Shown here in pieces: positions 23,867 to 35,165 of a stretch of 64,000 nt of DNA. A model generated the notes under the pieces. The model did no database searches, was not told where the DNA came from, and was given only the letters and a program-made list of their open reading frames with translations. The position numbers and the translations under genes are program-made. The stretch lies in the NCBI GenBank assembly GCA_022419385.1, contig JAJUBI010000007.1, positions 529,768-593,767 on the forward strand. Direction: 5' to 3'. The DNA comes from Paraconiothyrium sp. Pb-2020 (taxonomy: Eukaryota; Ascomycota; Dothideomycetes; Pleosporales; Didymosphaeriaceae). Position 1 is the stretch's first letter. Each line of letters opens with the position of its first letter.

Positions 23867-24663
23867 ATGTCAAGACATAACGGTGAAGGCGAAGTCTTGT
23901 CGAATAAGATATCTGTGGGCCTCGCAAAATTCCAGCAACAACACTTTGCATCGCTGTTCGGAGACAGCGCCCCTGCAGTGCCAGAATCACATGATGACAA
24001 ACAGGCTGAGCAGGCCAGCTTTGCAGATCTTAAGGGAGATGGAGATGACGAAGGGTGTGTATCCCGAGTCAAACGAAATTCGCATGCTATTAGGCTGACG
24101 GTAAGTGTAGGTTCGGCCTCGGGGCGGCAGTGCCCAAGGACGTGCAAGATGGCAGTTTTGCCAATCGCATACCAACCTCACACGAAAGATTACTCGAGAA
24201 CCTTATAGGGAAGAAAGCTGCCAAGGCGCACTTGGCTGCGAAACGAAAACATACTGCTCCGGTCAAGCCACCAAAACCTTTGAAGCCCACCCCAACCAAG
24301 GTGGAAAGCGACGAAGAGGAGGGGCGAGCATCTTCGTTCAGATCTAAGCGTCAGAGAAAAGCCAAGCCACTGTCGGCCCAGGAAGAAGAGAGTGACGATG
24401 AGGATGAGGAATCAAGGGCACTGAGTGTCCGTTCAAAGAAATCCAAGACCAACGACCAGTCACACTTTATAGTAGAGGAAATTGTGACCAAAGTGAACGG
24501 ACCCGATGACGAGCTTGCTGACGAGAAGCTCGAAAACAGTAAAAAGAATGCGCTATCTTCTCGGCCACAGAAGCCAAAGCCAAAGAGCTACCTGGATGAG
24601 ATTCTCAGCGAGAAGGCTACAAAGAAGAAGAAGAAGCAGAAGAATACGACAGGAGGCCAATGA
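23867..24663 (+). CDS. Hypothetical lysine-rich, nucleolar-like protein
   Basis: Exons 23867-24054 and 24111-24663 with a 56-bp phase-2 intron give 246 residues. The junction creates the G-rich segment GFGLGAAVPKDVQDGSF, which reads continuously and supports the splice. The first third (VGLAKFQQQHFASLFG) is probably helical. The middle holds RLLENLIGKKAAKAHLAAK, and the rest is highly charged with acidic clusters and KR runs, ending in a run of lysines. This composition is typical of nucleolar or chromatin proteins, but I do not recognise the family. Its start lies 218 bp from the divergent LSC2 start, so the two may share a promoter. Confidence 0.75.
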
Positions 24664-24872
24664 GAAGATAGACTACTGACCTTGTTTGACCGTGCGTGAC
24701 GAAGGAACATAGAACGAATGAATGATACCCAACGTGGCCCGAAGCTACCTCTGTAAACGTTTCGCCTGCCATCCTTTGCACCAGCGGCGTGCTGTGCTAC
24801 GTCTCTGTTGCTTTGCATAATCTTTGTCCCATGAAGACTTTTCAATTCGATTCATTTACAAGATTGCCAGCT

Positions 24873-26173
24873 CTACTCTCGGACAATTAAGCTCGCCATA
24901 CCCATTCCCGTTCCAATGCACTTGCTCAACACACCGACTTGCTTGTCCGTCCTCGCCAGCTCGTGTAACAATGTAGCCAACATCCTCCCGCTGGTCGCTC
25001 CCAGCGGGTGTCCCAATGCAATAGCTCCGCCGTTGGGGTTTATCCTGTCCATGTTGTTCTCTAGGCCCAATTTCCTAATGCAGTATATAGCCTGGCTCGC
25101 AAACGCCTCATTGATCTCCCAAATATCCACCTCTTCCTTCTTGACGTCCGTGTACTCCAGCAATGCCGGGATGGCCAGCGCTGGCCCGACACCCATCTCA
25201 TCTGGCGCGCACCCAACTACCTGCGAGCCCGCGAACTTGCCAATGATTTGCGATGTGAGTCCAAGCTTCGCGGCAGTCGAGCGGCGCATCATAAGCGCGG
25301 CAGAAGCACCATCTGACACCTGACTGCTGTTGCCCGCCGTACTAGTACCATCACTCTTGAACGCAGGTTTCATCGTGCTCAACTTCTCGACGGTAGTCGT
25401 CGGCCGAATGCCATCGTCCTGGGTAACTGTGACCGCCTTTTCACTCTCCGGCACCTCAGGATCAATCCATCTCGTAGTGACCGGCACAATCTCCTTCTCA
25501 AAAAAGCCCGACTCCCTCGCTTTAGCCGCACGCTTGTGGGACTCGGTCGCGAATGCGTCCTGGTCTGCGCGATTCACGCCATATCTTTCAGCTACGTTCT
25601 CGGCAGTGATGCCCATGCTCATGATACAATCTCTTGCCTCCTTTACCGGCGATTCCCGCATCTCTTGCCATAGCTCTGTGGGGATAGCCCTGCTGCCATA
25701 GTTGCGTGTCATGCTCTCCATGCCGCCACCAATGCCGACGTCGATCTGTCCAACGGCGATCGCATTCGCGATGTGTGTTATGGCAGTGAGGCCGGATGCG
25801 CAGGCGCGGTTCGCAGTGCTGAAGGATGTGGTGGTGGGAATGCCGACGTGGTTGGCAGCCATTCGGCCTGCCTTCGAGCCGCCTAGTTCGGACAGGACGG
25901 TGCCAATGCAGACATCGTTGATCTTTGCGGGATCGAGGTTCGGGAACTTGGCGATGGTGGCTTTGAGGACCTGGTGGTATGAGTATTTAGGTGAAACGAT
26001 GAAAAGCGGTCACAAGGTGTACGTACGGCAGCGAGCAGCTCGTGGTCGTATGCGTCTCGCAAGCCGCCCTTCTTTGCTCTTGTGACAGGCGTTCGAAGGG
26101 CGGAGAGGAAGACGACATCGTGGGGGTTCTTTTGTAAGATATTCTTAATACCTTTTTGTACAAAGCCAGCCAT
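24873..26173 (-). CDS. 3-ketoacyl-CoA thiolase (acetyl-CoA acyltransferase)
   Basis: Exons 26173-26027 and 25970-24873 with a 56-bp phase-0 intron give 414 residues. The N-terminus leads straight into VVFLSALRTPVTRAKKGG. The nucleophilic cysteine is in NRACASGLTAITH (about Cys106). The C-terminal catalytic motifs are NPNGGAIALGHPLGATSGR and CIGTGMGMASLI. Enzymes of this family cleave 3-ketoacyl-CoA to acetyl-CoA plus a shortened acyl-CoA in beta-oxidation. The C-terminus is LIVRE, not an SKL-type PTS1. The first 20 residues do not match a strict PTS2 nonapeptide, so the compartment is uncertain (peroxisome by homology, or mitochondrion). It converges with the lysine-rich protein gene at a 209-bp gap. 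Confidence 0.95.
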
Positions 26174-26734
26174 TGTGGCGCGCGTATATATAACAAGATG
26201 AATCCAAAAATCGCACTAATTAGATAAATGGCAAGAGAGCGAAGCGCAAGAGAAAATGTCGCGAGTCGATCGCTGGAGGAAAGGTTCGAGAGCGAAAGAA
26301 AACAAGTGGTAGCCGTGCACAAGATCCATGGCGGCGGCTATGGGCACAGCTCCAGGGAGCTTCGGCAGTGTTGCGCGGATAAGACTTGATCCACAGCTGG
26401 AGGTGCGGGGAGCAATGCCGACAAGAGCGCCGAGAGCGGCGTTTTCCGCACCTGGCGCTCCGGAAAACAGCTCTGCACTCCGGATAACAAACGTACGTGG
26501 AAAAGGGACGTGAACTGACAAGAGGCGATAGCTCAATTCGTCCAATCTATCAATGTGCGAAAAATCGCACAAGAATGCCCAAATCCAAGAGAGTGCTGCG
26601 ACTCTCATACTCTTTCCACCGCATGCAATATGCTGCCCAACGTGTGTTCGTTTCTCATAGCCACTCTTACCGTCCCAACCGGATACTTTGAACACTGCCG
26701 ATCGAGTTCCGCGCGGAGATTCGTCGCCGGGTGC
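26174..26734. other. Thiolase promoter / NTF2 3' flank
   Basis: A 561-bp gap between two minus-strand genes. No gene is supported. A TATATATA tract lies directly upstream of the thiolase ATG (about 26184-26191). I looked for CCTCGG fatty-acid-response (FarA/FarB) hexamers in the first 300 bp and saw none. Confidence 0.5.
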
Positions 26735-27451
26735 CTAAGCGGCGGGGTATACAAGGCGGAAGATGTCATTCAGAACGTACCAGCTGCCGGCTTCGCTCTT
26801 GAGCTGGAATGTCTGAGTGTAGCTCATCGGCTGCTCCTGTCCGTCGACCTACGCCTCTGTAAGCATATGTGCTGGGAAGATATGTTGAAAGAGAGCCTTC
26901 GAACCTGCAGAGCACCGGTGACCATGACGATGATACCATCTTCGGCGGAAGGTTGTGCGTCTTTGGTGGCAACCTTGTGGATAACCTGGTTGAAAGGGAG
27001 ATTCTATGTGCATCAGCATCCGGTCTTTGAATGCACCAAGGAGTTGCGTACCGTGAGCTTTTCGACGATACCATCCGCACCCTGAACAGGCTGCTGCTCG
27101 AACGTGAGCATCGACTGCGGACGCTATATAGTGTCAGCGATTTAGTCTTATCGCCGAAGACGGAATATCATACATAAAGCGCCTTCAGAGCGGGGCGATT
27201 CTTGTCGAAGGTGTCATAGTAGAAGTCAACGAATTGCTCTAGCAGACATTGTTAGCGGCGCGGTCGCAGCGGAATCGAAGCCTCGTTGGAGGCTGGGGGG
27301 TCATAAAGTATGGGATAACGTCTCGGGTTGAGTTACCGGCAATGGTCTGGAACTCTGGGTGGATGTCAGCCAACTGAGCGAACTGCGCTGGTGTTTACGC
27401 GCGGGGCCCCTGCGCGGAGGGGTATGCGCTTGAAGTCTTACCTGCTGCCAT
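26735..27451 (-). CDS. NTF2: Nuclear transport factor 2
   Basis: Six exons (27451-27442, 27387-27337, 27238-27174, 27123-27052, 27003-26905, 26848-26735) in 717 bp give 136 residues, near the family length of about 125. The first exon is only 10 bp (ATG plus seven bases). All junctions keep phase and rebuild the NTF2 fold: FAQLADIHPEFQTIAEQFV, FYYDTFDKNRPALKALY, SMLTFEQQPVQGADGIVE, NLPFNQVIHKVATKDAQPS, GIIVMVTGAL and SYTQTFQLKSEAGSWYVLN. NTF2 is a homodimer that carries RanGDP into the nucleus through FG-nucleoporins. The intron density is the highest in the window, and the first intron follows almost immediately after the start codon. Confidence 0.95.
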
Positions 27452-28019
27452 TTTGACGGTGCAATTCTGAGACTCAGGGAGAGTGCGTGTGACGGTTGGT
27501 GTGCAAGGAGCGCGCGCGCAAAAATTCGAGAGATGCTCGGGCTGTTGTCGTCGGGCTGTTGCGCTGGCGTGGGTGTGTAATGTTAGGCACATCGTGGTGG
27601 GGCAGCTGTGACCGGCCCGTTCTTTTCTCCGCGTCTCATTTTCTTCTCGATCCAAGCTCGAGCTTCTTCCATCCTTAACTTTACTACCACAACTCCCTAA
27701 CCACCGCCACAAGTGTTGTCGTGGGCGGCCAACGACTTAACGCTATGCCAATACACAGTGTAAGCACATCTCTGCGTTTCATACGTCCTATGATGATCCA
27801 CCATTCAAACTATAACTTCTGAGTTTCCGATGAAGTTCAAACCATAACGTCAAGCTCAACAATCTGAGACATCTTCACTCGCTACACATCTCTTCATGCT
27901 GTTTGAGCTTCCGCTGACGAGTCACATAGGACGAAGATAAGTTTGGCATCGTCTCCGTGGCTTCCACAAAACAACTTCTATATTTGCGCTCTATTTGAAC
28001 ATTGCACTCAACGCAGGCA
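27452..28019. other. NTF2 promoter / reductase 3' flank
   Basis: 568 bp without a supportable gene, between the NTF2 start and the end of the SDR reductase gene, both on the minus strand. Small frames here have no family resemblance. Confidence 0.5.
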
Positions 28020-29147
28020 TTATAGACCCTTCGCCTTGAACGACTTCACCGTATCAACAATGCTTTCCTCAAAAGTCTTATACTTCAGTCCCAATACTTG
28101 GACACTGCGCTTGTTGTCGAAACCGAAGTAGTTCTTCAGCCCACCCTCCGGATAGTCTCCTCCTGGCGTAGATTCGCTAGGCAGGTCCTCGAACTGCGGA
28201 AAGTGCTTCTTAATGATCTGTGCCATCTCTTTGTTTGAGAAGTGGCCGGCTAATGTGAAGAAACGCTTGTTGGCTGCGTCATCCCTCTCCGCCGCAGCAA
28301 CGTGGGCTTCAGCGACGTCTCGCACATCAACCCACAGGTGCATACCGGTAGCTGCAATCTCGTCTTTCCACTTACCTTGTACAGCTGCCAAGATGCGCTG
28401 GTTCGACGTGTTGAGGTTGTCCAGGCTGTCGAGAGCGTGAATCTGTAGAATTGCGTCAGTGACTATGCTTCCCACTGCGATATGCTCTTACAATCGGGCC
28501 AAACACTAATGGCGGGTTGATCGTAGCGATGGTGAAATTGGGCTTCTCTTTTTCAAGGAACTCCCATGCCGCCTTCTCAGCGAAGGTCTTTGAAGCTCGG
28601 TATCCTGCCTGTGGACTTTCTTGCGCCTCCTCGTGGGTGATAGGATTCCAGTCTTCCTCGGAATAGATGTGGCCTGGCCAATTGCCTTTGCTGGGGTCGA
28701 CGATTGCCGCGAAGGACGAGGTTATTACAACGCGCTTCACCGAAGGTGCTGACTTTTTGATCGACTCCAGTATGCCTGCGGTGCCGATGACTGCAGGGTC
28801 AAGAAGGTCCTGGTTGGTCAGCTGCAAAGGCCAACACGTTGCTGGTTTGCACTCACTTTCTGTACGTCTGTCACGTTGAAGTGGAATGGGCTGGCTGTAT
28901 GCAACACAGCCTCGAACGGAGGCTCTGATATCACAGCCTTGTCGAATGCGCCTTCCTGTGCAATATCTGGCACAATGGCGAAACTAAGCTGGCCGCTGTC
29001 GACGGCGCTCCTGTTGTCGGCCTTGATCTTGTCGGCCTTCTCCTGCGTGCGTACCGTCGCAACGACGGAGTGTCCTCGCTTCAGAAGCACATCCAAGGTA
29101 TGGGCAGCGATGAAGCCGCTTCCGCCCGTGAGCAGGACTCTGGTCAT
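28020..29147 (-). CDS. NAD(P)-dependent extended SDR reductase (GRE2 / cinnamoyl-CoA reductase-like)
   Basis: Three exons (29147-28857, 28809-28492, 28442-28020) give 343 residues. The Rossmann motif is at the start (LLTGGSGFIAAHTLD). The family triad is visible: serine in VVITSSFAA and YxxxK in YRASKTFAEKAAW. Other typical segments are HTASPFHFNVTDVQK and INPPLVFGPIIHALDS. The first intron is taken as 47 bp (acceptor 28810) because that gives the conserved reading DVQKDLLDPAV; a 35-bp alternative is in phase but too short. Relatives include yeast Gre2 (methylglyoxal/isovaleraldehyde reductase) and plant dihydroflavonol and cinnamoyl-CoA reductases. The physiological substrate is not predictable. 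It is divergent from the MetE-like gene. Confidence 0.93.
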
Positions 29148-29716
29148 TGTTGCGAGTGCAAATGGGGATAGACAAGTGGTGTCAGTCGTGGGCTGGCGAG
29201 ATGGAAAGGGACTGATGTTTTACAGAAGACCCGACGGCGTTGACGACAGCGCAGACATGATGTCGCCATCCCTTATGTACTAGCTGCGGGGCAGACAGCG
29301 ACATTCGGATATAGCCCCAAGGTCCTCGGTGCTTATTAAACATGCGTGACGCATCTGTGGTGGTAGCATCTATCTCCGCCGCGCTGCCTCTTGCCAGTGG
29401 CGGCCCTACGTCAGCATCCGCTGCTGTCTCGGGTGGCAACTTCTCCACGGCGCAGAGCCGCGCTTGGTGAGCTCCCGTAGGCGCGGGTAGCGCACGCTGA
29501 CGTGCATCAGGCCTAGCAGAGCGAGGCGAATGACCGTAGTCCCCCGTTGCTGACAGGCCGCATAGGATGAACGCCAGGCTGGGCATCTTTGCGCGTAGCT
29601 GCGGCGGGGCAGATGTGGTGGAAGTGGTGGTGGGGCAATAAATGAGGGGCAAAAGGGTCTTCACAATTCCATTGCGTCCTCTCGTTCAATCGTCTCCTCC
29701 GTCTGTACAATCCGCC
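29148..29716. other. Divergent promoter region (SDR reductase / MetE-like)
   Basis: A 569-bp bidirectional intergenic region between two divergently transcribed metabolic genes. It is GC-rich in the middle and holds no supportable gene. Shared control of the two genes is possible, but no specific operator could be assigned. Confidence 0.5.
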
Positions 29717-31104
29717 ATGTCTGCTGCCAAGAGGAACCCTCCCTTCAGGGCTGAACACGTCGGCTCGTTGCTCCGTCCGCAGGAGCTTGTGCAGAAGCGG
29801 TACGATGTTGCTGCTGGCAAGGCCCCGGCATCGGAGCTAGTCCCATTGGAAGACAAGCTCATCGAGCAAGTGATCAAGCTGCAGAAGGATGCAGGACTCC
29901 ACGTTGTCTCGAGTGGTGAATACACTAGGTATTTTGCAGCTCTCTGTAGCGCCGAGACCAAAAGCGGTAACTAACCAGCATGGTGTAAGACACATGTTTT
30001 GGGGCACCTTTTTCGAGGAGCTCAATGGCATGAAGGAGTTGCAACTCGGTATCTTGAAGGGCTACGACAAGGACATGTTCCGACCGTATGCCCCTGACGT
30101 CAAATCCTTCTTCGAATCCAAAGAAATCCCGAATCAAGTCACAGTATGTACGGGCAAGATTTCTCACCCGGGCCACTCGAGCAACCAACGCGAGGTCGAC
30201 ATCATGAAGAAGCTGGTACCTGAAAGTGAGTGGAAGAACATCAAGATCACGCTAATTTCGCCCTCATGGTACCACTTCCGGTACAAGGCTGGCCGAGCCT
30301 ATCCCAAGGACGTGTACGCAAACGACGAAGAGTACTTTGAGGACGTGGCGAAGGCATACCAGGACGAGTTGAAGTACTTGCATGGCCAGGGAATCAGGAA
30401 CATCCAGATCGACGACCCGAATTTGGCATACTTTTGCTCTGAGGCTATGTTGGAAGGCTGGGCGGCGGACAAAGATAACGACAAGACGGCGGATGAGATG
30501 TTCGATGCATACGTCAAATTCTACAACAAGGCCTTTGAGAGGCCGGACGATATGCACCTTGGTATTCACTTGTGCCGTGGAAACTACGTCGGCAGCCGCC
30601 ACTTTTCCGAGGGCGCCTACGATAAGATTGCGAAGAAGCTTTTCCAGGTACGCTGCGGACCCTCTCACGACAATACTCTTTGCTCACGTCCCATAGGACC
30701 TCAACGTTGACACCTACTATCTCGAATATGATACGCCTCGCGCCGGTGGCTTCGAGCCGTTGTCGCACCTCCCCAAGAACAGTACGTCGAGATCTAAAAA
30801 ATCTTGAATTTTATAATGATAAACTAACCCTTCCGCAGAGAATGCCGTCTTGGGTGTTGTGACCTCCAAGTTCCCTCAGCTCGAGAACAAGGACGATATG
30901 GTAGTCCGTGTGAAGCAAGCAGCCGATTTCGTCGCAAAGGGCACCGGCCAATCCAAAGAGGACGCATTACAGCAGCTTTGTGTCAGCCCCCAGTGCGGGT
31001 TCGCAAGCCACGCTGAAGGCAACGCACTGGGATATGAAGACATGCGGAAGAAGCTGCAACTCGTGCGTAGCATCGCTGATGCACTCTGGCCAGAACAACA
31101 GTAA
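29717..31104 (+). CDS. MetE C-terminal-domain protein (cobalamin-independent methionine synthase II-like)
   Basis: Four exons (29717-29928, 29990-30647, 30697-30781, 30839-31104) give 406 residues, the size of the short YxjG/YxjH-type proteins rather than the 760-residue full MetE. The start RNPPFRAEHVGSLLRP and VSSGEYTRHMFWGTF are typical. GIRNIQIDDPNLAYF, LGIHLCRGNYVGSRH, LEYDTPRAGGFEPL and LCVSPQCGFASH follow. The histidine/cysteine residues in the last segments are those used to bind catalytic zinc in MetE. The family fold is a (beta/alpha)8 barrel of the UROD/MetE type. Fungal members probably act on methylated sulfur compounds, but the true substrate is not established. Exon 3 is only 85 bp, and all junctions are phase-consistent. 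Confidence 0.92.
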
Positions 31105-31315
31105 TATGTATAACACATGTTGGGAGTATAGGGACGCTTTCATATTGTGCGGTATTATCTCTGGAGGGCAGGACACCCAGTGACCAGGAATCCCGGTGGC
31201 TTCAGGCTTGAAGCTCAACCTACCACACCGCGGAAAATAGAGGACAAAACAGCTTTGATCTCAACATCAAACAGCAAAACATCGTAATACTCAAACAAAC
31301 AAAAGATACAAGCAC

Positions 31316-32757
31316 CTACTTCCCGTTGTCTAACTCCTCCTTCATCAGCGCAAACCAATCGATCATCGTCCGACCTCCATTGACCACCACAGGATACTCC
31401 TCTTTGAAGCCTCGAGCCTTCATATTCTGTAAGGTCAAATGCTCATTTGTGACGGTAATTCCGTCACAATCTCCACCGTGCACGCAGCATTTCAAGATGC
31501 CACCTCCGAGCTTGTTATTTTCCTTTCCGCTAATGTCCCTGTTGAAGTCGTTGAAAGCAGCGTTCAGAGCAAGGCTGGCAGCTTTCATGCTGTCGGAACG
31601 GGTACGACCAGCTCGGCTGGCGGTCTTTTCGCGAGCCTTGACAAGGTCGAGCATGGATGGGCCAGGGATGTCCTTATGAATGGATGTGTTACGAGAGGAG
31701 ACACCTTCGAGGGTAAACACGCGTTCATTCTGAAATGAGGAAACTTTACTTACTCGAGATGGCCTTTGGCTTGCTAGCTCCTAGAGATGCAAGGGAGAGA
31801 CCGCTCGGGGTACGCGAAACAGGACGAGACGGCAGCTGAGTGAGCGTGCGATTGCCTTGTGCCAGGGACAGTCCGCTAGGAGTACGCGAGAGACGGCAAG
31901 GCGGCGGCAGTGAGCGCGCATTGTTCAAGGTGCTGATGTATGAATTAACTGCAAGTGGATTAAGAAGTTCTGTGGCTGTCAGTCGCTATACTTCATAACT
32001 CTACATCTGGTTGCCTTACCCGGATGTTTCTCTTGCAACGCGAGAAGTCCCTCAATAACGGGTGCCTGGTCCAGCAATGTCTGCATCCTCGAGGTAGATG
32101 CCACGGCACGGAACGGGGCTGTTGACGCCGCCCGTGATACATATGAAATTGGCGTGTTCGATCGCGACGGTGTCGGTGTTCCTTGTTGAGATCCAGGTGC
32201 GGACCGAGCAAGAAACATAGCGCGATCATTGTAGTGGCCCTTCGGTTCGTTCCTTGTGACTTCAAGTCGAAAGCGGTCCTGTGCGGCTTTGTACGGTCAG
32301 ATGCATCAAAATATGGCGAAGAAGCTCTCGCCGCTGCCTCACTCCCTACTTTAGACTCACGCTTCAATTCTCGATCGGCCGGCTTCAAGCCTTTGAATCC
32401 ATCTGTCTGGACTTCAAGGATGACAGCCTCGCCGGCATTGTTCTTTTCTTTCTCTTGCTCCTCCCATGTATGTAGCATGCTGTTGTACAATGCAGCCACT
32501 TCGAGCTCGTAACGGTCACCAGGCACACCACCCAGGCGGAACAGCGGCGCGGTGTCAACAGTCGTACCGATGATATGCACACCCTTCTTAGTTGCAAACG
32601 GAACTGGTTCCACAGGGATTCCGGCATTCGAATACATATAATGTCCGCGGTACCAGTAGGCGACTCCCGTCTCGATTGGGTGCATGCCGTGGAATCCAGA
32701 TATGTGGACCTCCATGCCCTTGGCCCTTCTGGCACCGGGAGGTAGATTCGGAGCCAT
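31316..32757 (-). CDS. Conserved-looking fungal protein of unknown function
   Basis: Four exons (32757-32350, 32278-32020, 31948-31754, 31704-31316) with introns of 71, 71 and 49 bp give 416 residues. I do not recognise the family. The first 150 residues look folded, with FHGMHPIETGVAYWYRGHY, HIIGTTVDTAPLFRLGGV and FRLEVTRNEPKGHYND. The middle is a Ser/Thr/Pro-rich linker in which SRTPSGLSLA occurs twice about 30 residues apart. The C-terminus holds NKLGGGILKCCVHGGDCDG, a Cys/His cluster that might bind metal. The last intron was placed with the acceptor at 31705; the nearer AG would leave an intron of 24 bp. An upstream ATG at 32879 would need a 32-bp intron and was not used. Confidence 0.7.
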
Positions 32758-33607
32758 GATGGTCGCGTTCGAGATACTTAGATTCGGGGTGGGGGGAGGT
32801 GGAGGGGGGCGGGATAGTGCTGGGTGGATGACGATTGAGGGTATAACTTACGCGCAAGAGGCTCCTTCTGGGACTTCATTGTGGATGTGTTTTGTAGAGG
32901 TGAGAGGGCGCAATGAAGTTGAAAAGTTGAAAGGTCGCGACAAACGGGAGACCTTGGCACCTGCCAGTTGAAGTCAAATGTTGCTTAGGCAACGGGGTGA
33001 ACGACACCTGAAGGGCAGATGAGCATGTTTTCTCAGCAGATACACCTGTATGATTCTCCTATTCGTGCGTGTGGGCGAGGTCAGTTATGATACATCATAA
33101 GCGTTGATCCAAATGCTCTACTCCCGCACCCGCAGCAGACTAACAAATGTTATTAAACGACTTCACAAGGCTTCGCACGCAAACCATGTCAACATAACAT
33201 CACAAATTACGAACTATTCGAGACTGCTTCAAAGTACTAATTTCTCTCCGCTTGGTAGGAGATACGTCTGTTAGTGATCTGGGACGCAAAGCCACCTCAT
33301 TCTAGGTTGTCGAGGGTTCGAGGGTTCTGTCTGGTACTTCCCAATGCCTTCAGGATCTTATTTTGCAAAGTTGCAACAACAACATTACTCTTTCGAGGAC
33401 ATCAAATTGACCTCTAGTCTAACACGGTGGCAACATGGCCTCGTATACGAATTGATTGGTGATCATAAAGACTGACCCCCTGAGGCATCACTAAGGGGTT
33501 GCTAACATGTGCATGAATCGGTGTTGATAAGTATGATTGTTTCTCTTCAAATCTACGTTATATACACAGCATCATCGTCCACCATCACTGGTGTACATAA
33601 CACTCAT
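32758..33607. other. Intergenic region
   Basis: 850 bp between two minus-strand genes. A G-rich/C-rich stretch at about 32785-32813 (runs of G on the plus strand) lies just upstream of the unknown-function gene. No gene is supported. Confidence 0.5.
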
Positions 33608-33954
33608 CTACTGGCGGCCAGAAGATGTGCCATCCTCTGGGCCAGGAAGGCCCTCATCGTCTCCCGGCTCAGTGTAGGTCCCAGCTTGTTTAGTGGCACC
33701 CCGTGTGCGGCTGTCCACGATATTGGAGCTGTCAATGGCGTCCTGTTCGTCGCGTTCTGAATGATGTGAGCGTGTGAGGGAGTGAATAATATGACTCATG
33801 TACCGAGCTGTTGGTCCGAATCGGCGTCCGGCGAGTTGTAGGGGTCCTCTACAGCAGCTTCATCGCGCTGGACGGGAATGTGGCTTTGGCCTGTACGGCT
33901 GGCGTAGTCGTTATCGCGGGCATCACCGGCGGGAATCTGCTCATCGGAAGACAT
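33608..33954 (-). CDS. CHZ1: Small CHZ-motif protein (putative H2A.Z chaperone)
   Basis: Exons 33954-33804 and 33756-33608 with a 47-bp phase-1 intron give 99 residues. The junction yields SDQQLERDEQDAIDSSN, continuing to NIVDSRTRGATK. An acidic stretch followed by IDxSNIxxxRTRG is the hallmark of the Chz1 domain, which grips H2A.Z-H2B dimers and delivers them for exchange by SWR1. The protein is short, acidic and probably disordered until bound. Compared with yeast Chz1 (153 residues) it is smaller and has a reduced acidic region, so a related but distinct function is possible. An in-frame ATG 39 bases upstream exists, but MSSDEQIP is the better start. Confidence 0.72.
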
Positions 33955-35165
33955 CTTGATGAAGGTATGTGAAGTATACAGGACGAGTTGCAAGTGTTGA
34001 AATTTGATTTATGAATGCGAATAGTTGTGAAATAGAGTGTTGGTGACAACCTGAGGTCTCCTTATATGCTTGTTGGTAGGACGTTGTACGTCATGGGAAT
34101 CGAGTTGTACCGAAGCATCTGACGCAACGTGCAAGAGAAGGGTCACAATCGGACCGTAAGCCTTCTTTTTGATTTTGACCATGACAAAATGATGCTATGG
34201 AAGCTTTGACAGGCTGGTACGCCATGCTTGACATGGGTAGTCCAGCCAGGGAGAGTCAGGTTCGCGTGAGGGAGCCAAGATCAGAGGAACGTGCGGAACC
34301 CAGCCGAACAAAGACATATATGTCTGTGATGAACTCAATGGCGACTCTGGATACGCTTAGCATGTACGCTCATCTCAACGTCCATGCCTGACGATAAGGC
34401 TGGCTTGCAATGATTTAGCATTGCTGACGGATATTGACAGGACAATAGCCAGTTGGTAACACTGGCAGCGAGGGGACTGCGACCAATGCGACTGTGCAGT
34501 GCACAGACGAATGTCAAAATTACGCAGATCATGCAGACTACGCAGATTACGCAGACAAAGACATCGTCATGCGTTGATATCGTGTCGCCGTGTTTCTCCA
34601 GCACACTATTGTAGGTTAGCAGACGTCAACGAAAGGCCTAACTTTACCTAGCACCAGGTACAAAGATGCAGATCTGCACAAGATCGATCTCGCAGCCTCG
34701 CTAATCTGAGGATTGGGATCGCATGGTGATGATGTCGATGTGGATTGTGGCGCCGACACGCTAACGCGAAATCTCGTGACTCGTGACGTGTGTGAACGCG
34801 TCTTTCAGCCGGATAGGGTAAGGACGATACGAACAGCGAGGGCAAGAGCGTCTACGGAGGTAGACCGTGACAAGTAGCAGGAGCAGGATTAGGCGTGCAT
34901 CCGTGATGATCTGAATTGCTACCAAACAGACTTTGTTCGAGATAGAATGAACACGACACACCCACTGACTACCACCAACAATTTGGGTATCCATACACCT
35001 GCAGTACACCATATACGTATGACAGACAACCTTTGGGCCTCTTTCCACGATTGTGAATCGTACCGCCTTCCAATGACCCCCTCGACATTCCCTATGAACT
35101 AGGAAAACCTGGGCTTTACGTCTTTCTCAGTAACGCGCACGGACTTCCAGACATGACCGAACTGA
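33955..35165. other. Intergenic region with a short tandem repeat
   Basis: About 1.2 kb with no supportable gene. Around 34519-34558 there are four imperfect copies of a 9-bp unit of the form (a/c)tacgcaga. The rest is of ordinary composition. Confidence 0.5.
34519..34558. repeat. 9-bp tandem repeat, four imperfect copies
   Basis: Units read attacgcag, atcatgcag, actacgcag and attacgcag in succession. The repeat is short and lies in non-coding DNA between the CHZ-type gene and the PARP-finger gene. Confidence 0.6.

Noticed and set aside
28822..28856. 35-bp first intron of the SDR reductase
   Set aside because: In phase but shorter than typical. The 47-bp choice rebuilds the conserved DVQKDLLDPAV reading.
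31730..31753. 24-bp intron in the unknown-function gene
   Set aside because: Too short to splice. The acceptor at 31705 gives a 49-bp intron in the correct phase.
32852..32879. Upstream start (MKSQKEPLA) for the unknown-function gene
   Set aside because: Joining it in phase would need a 32-bp intron, below the size seen anywhere else in the window.
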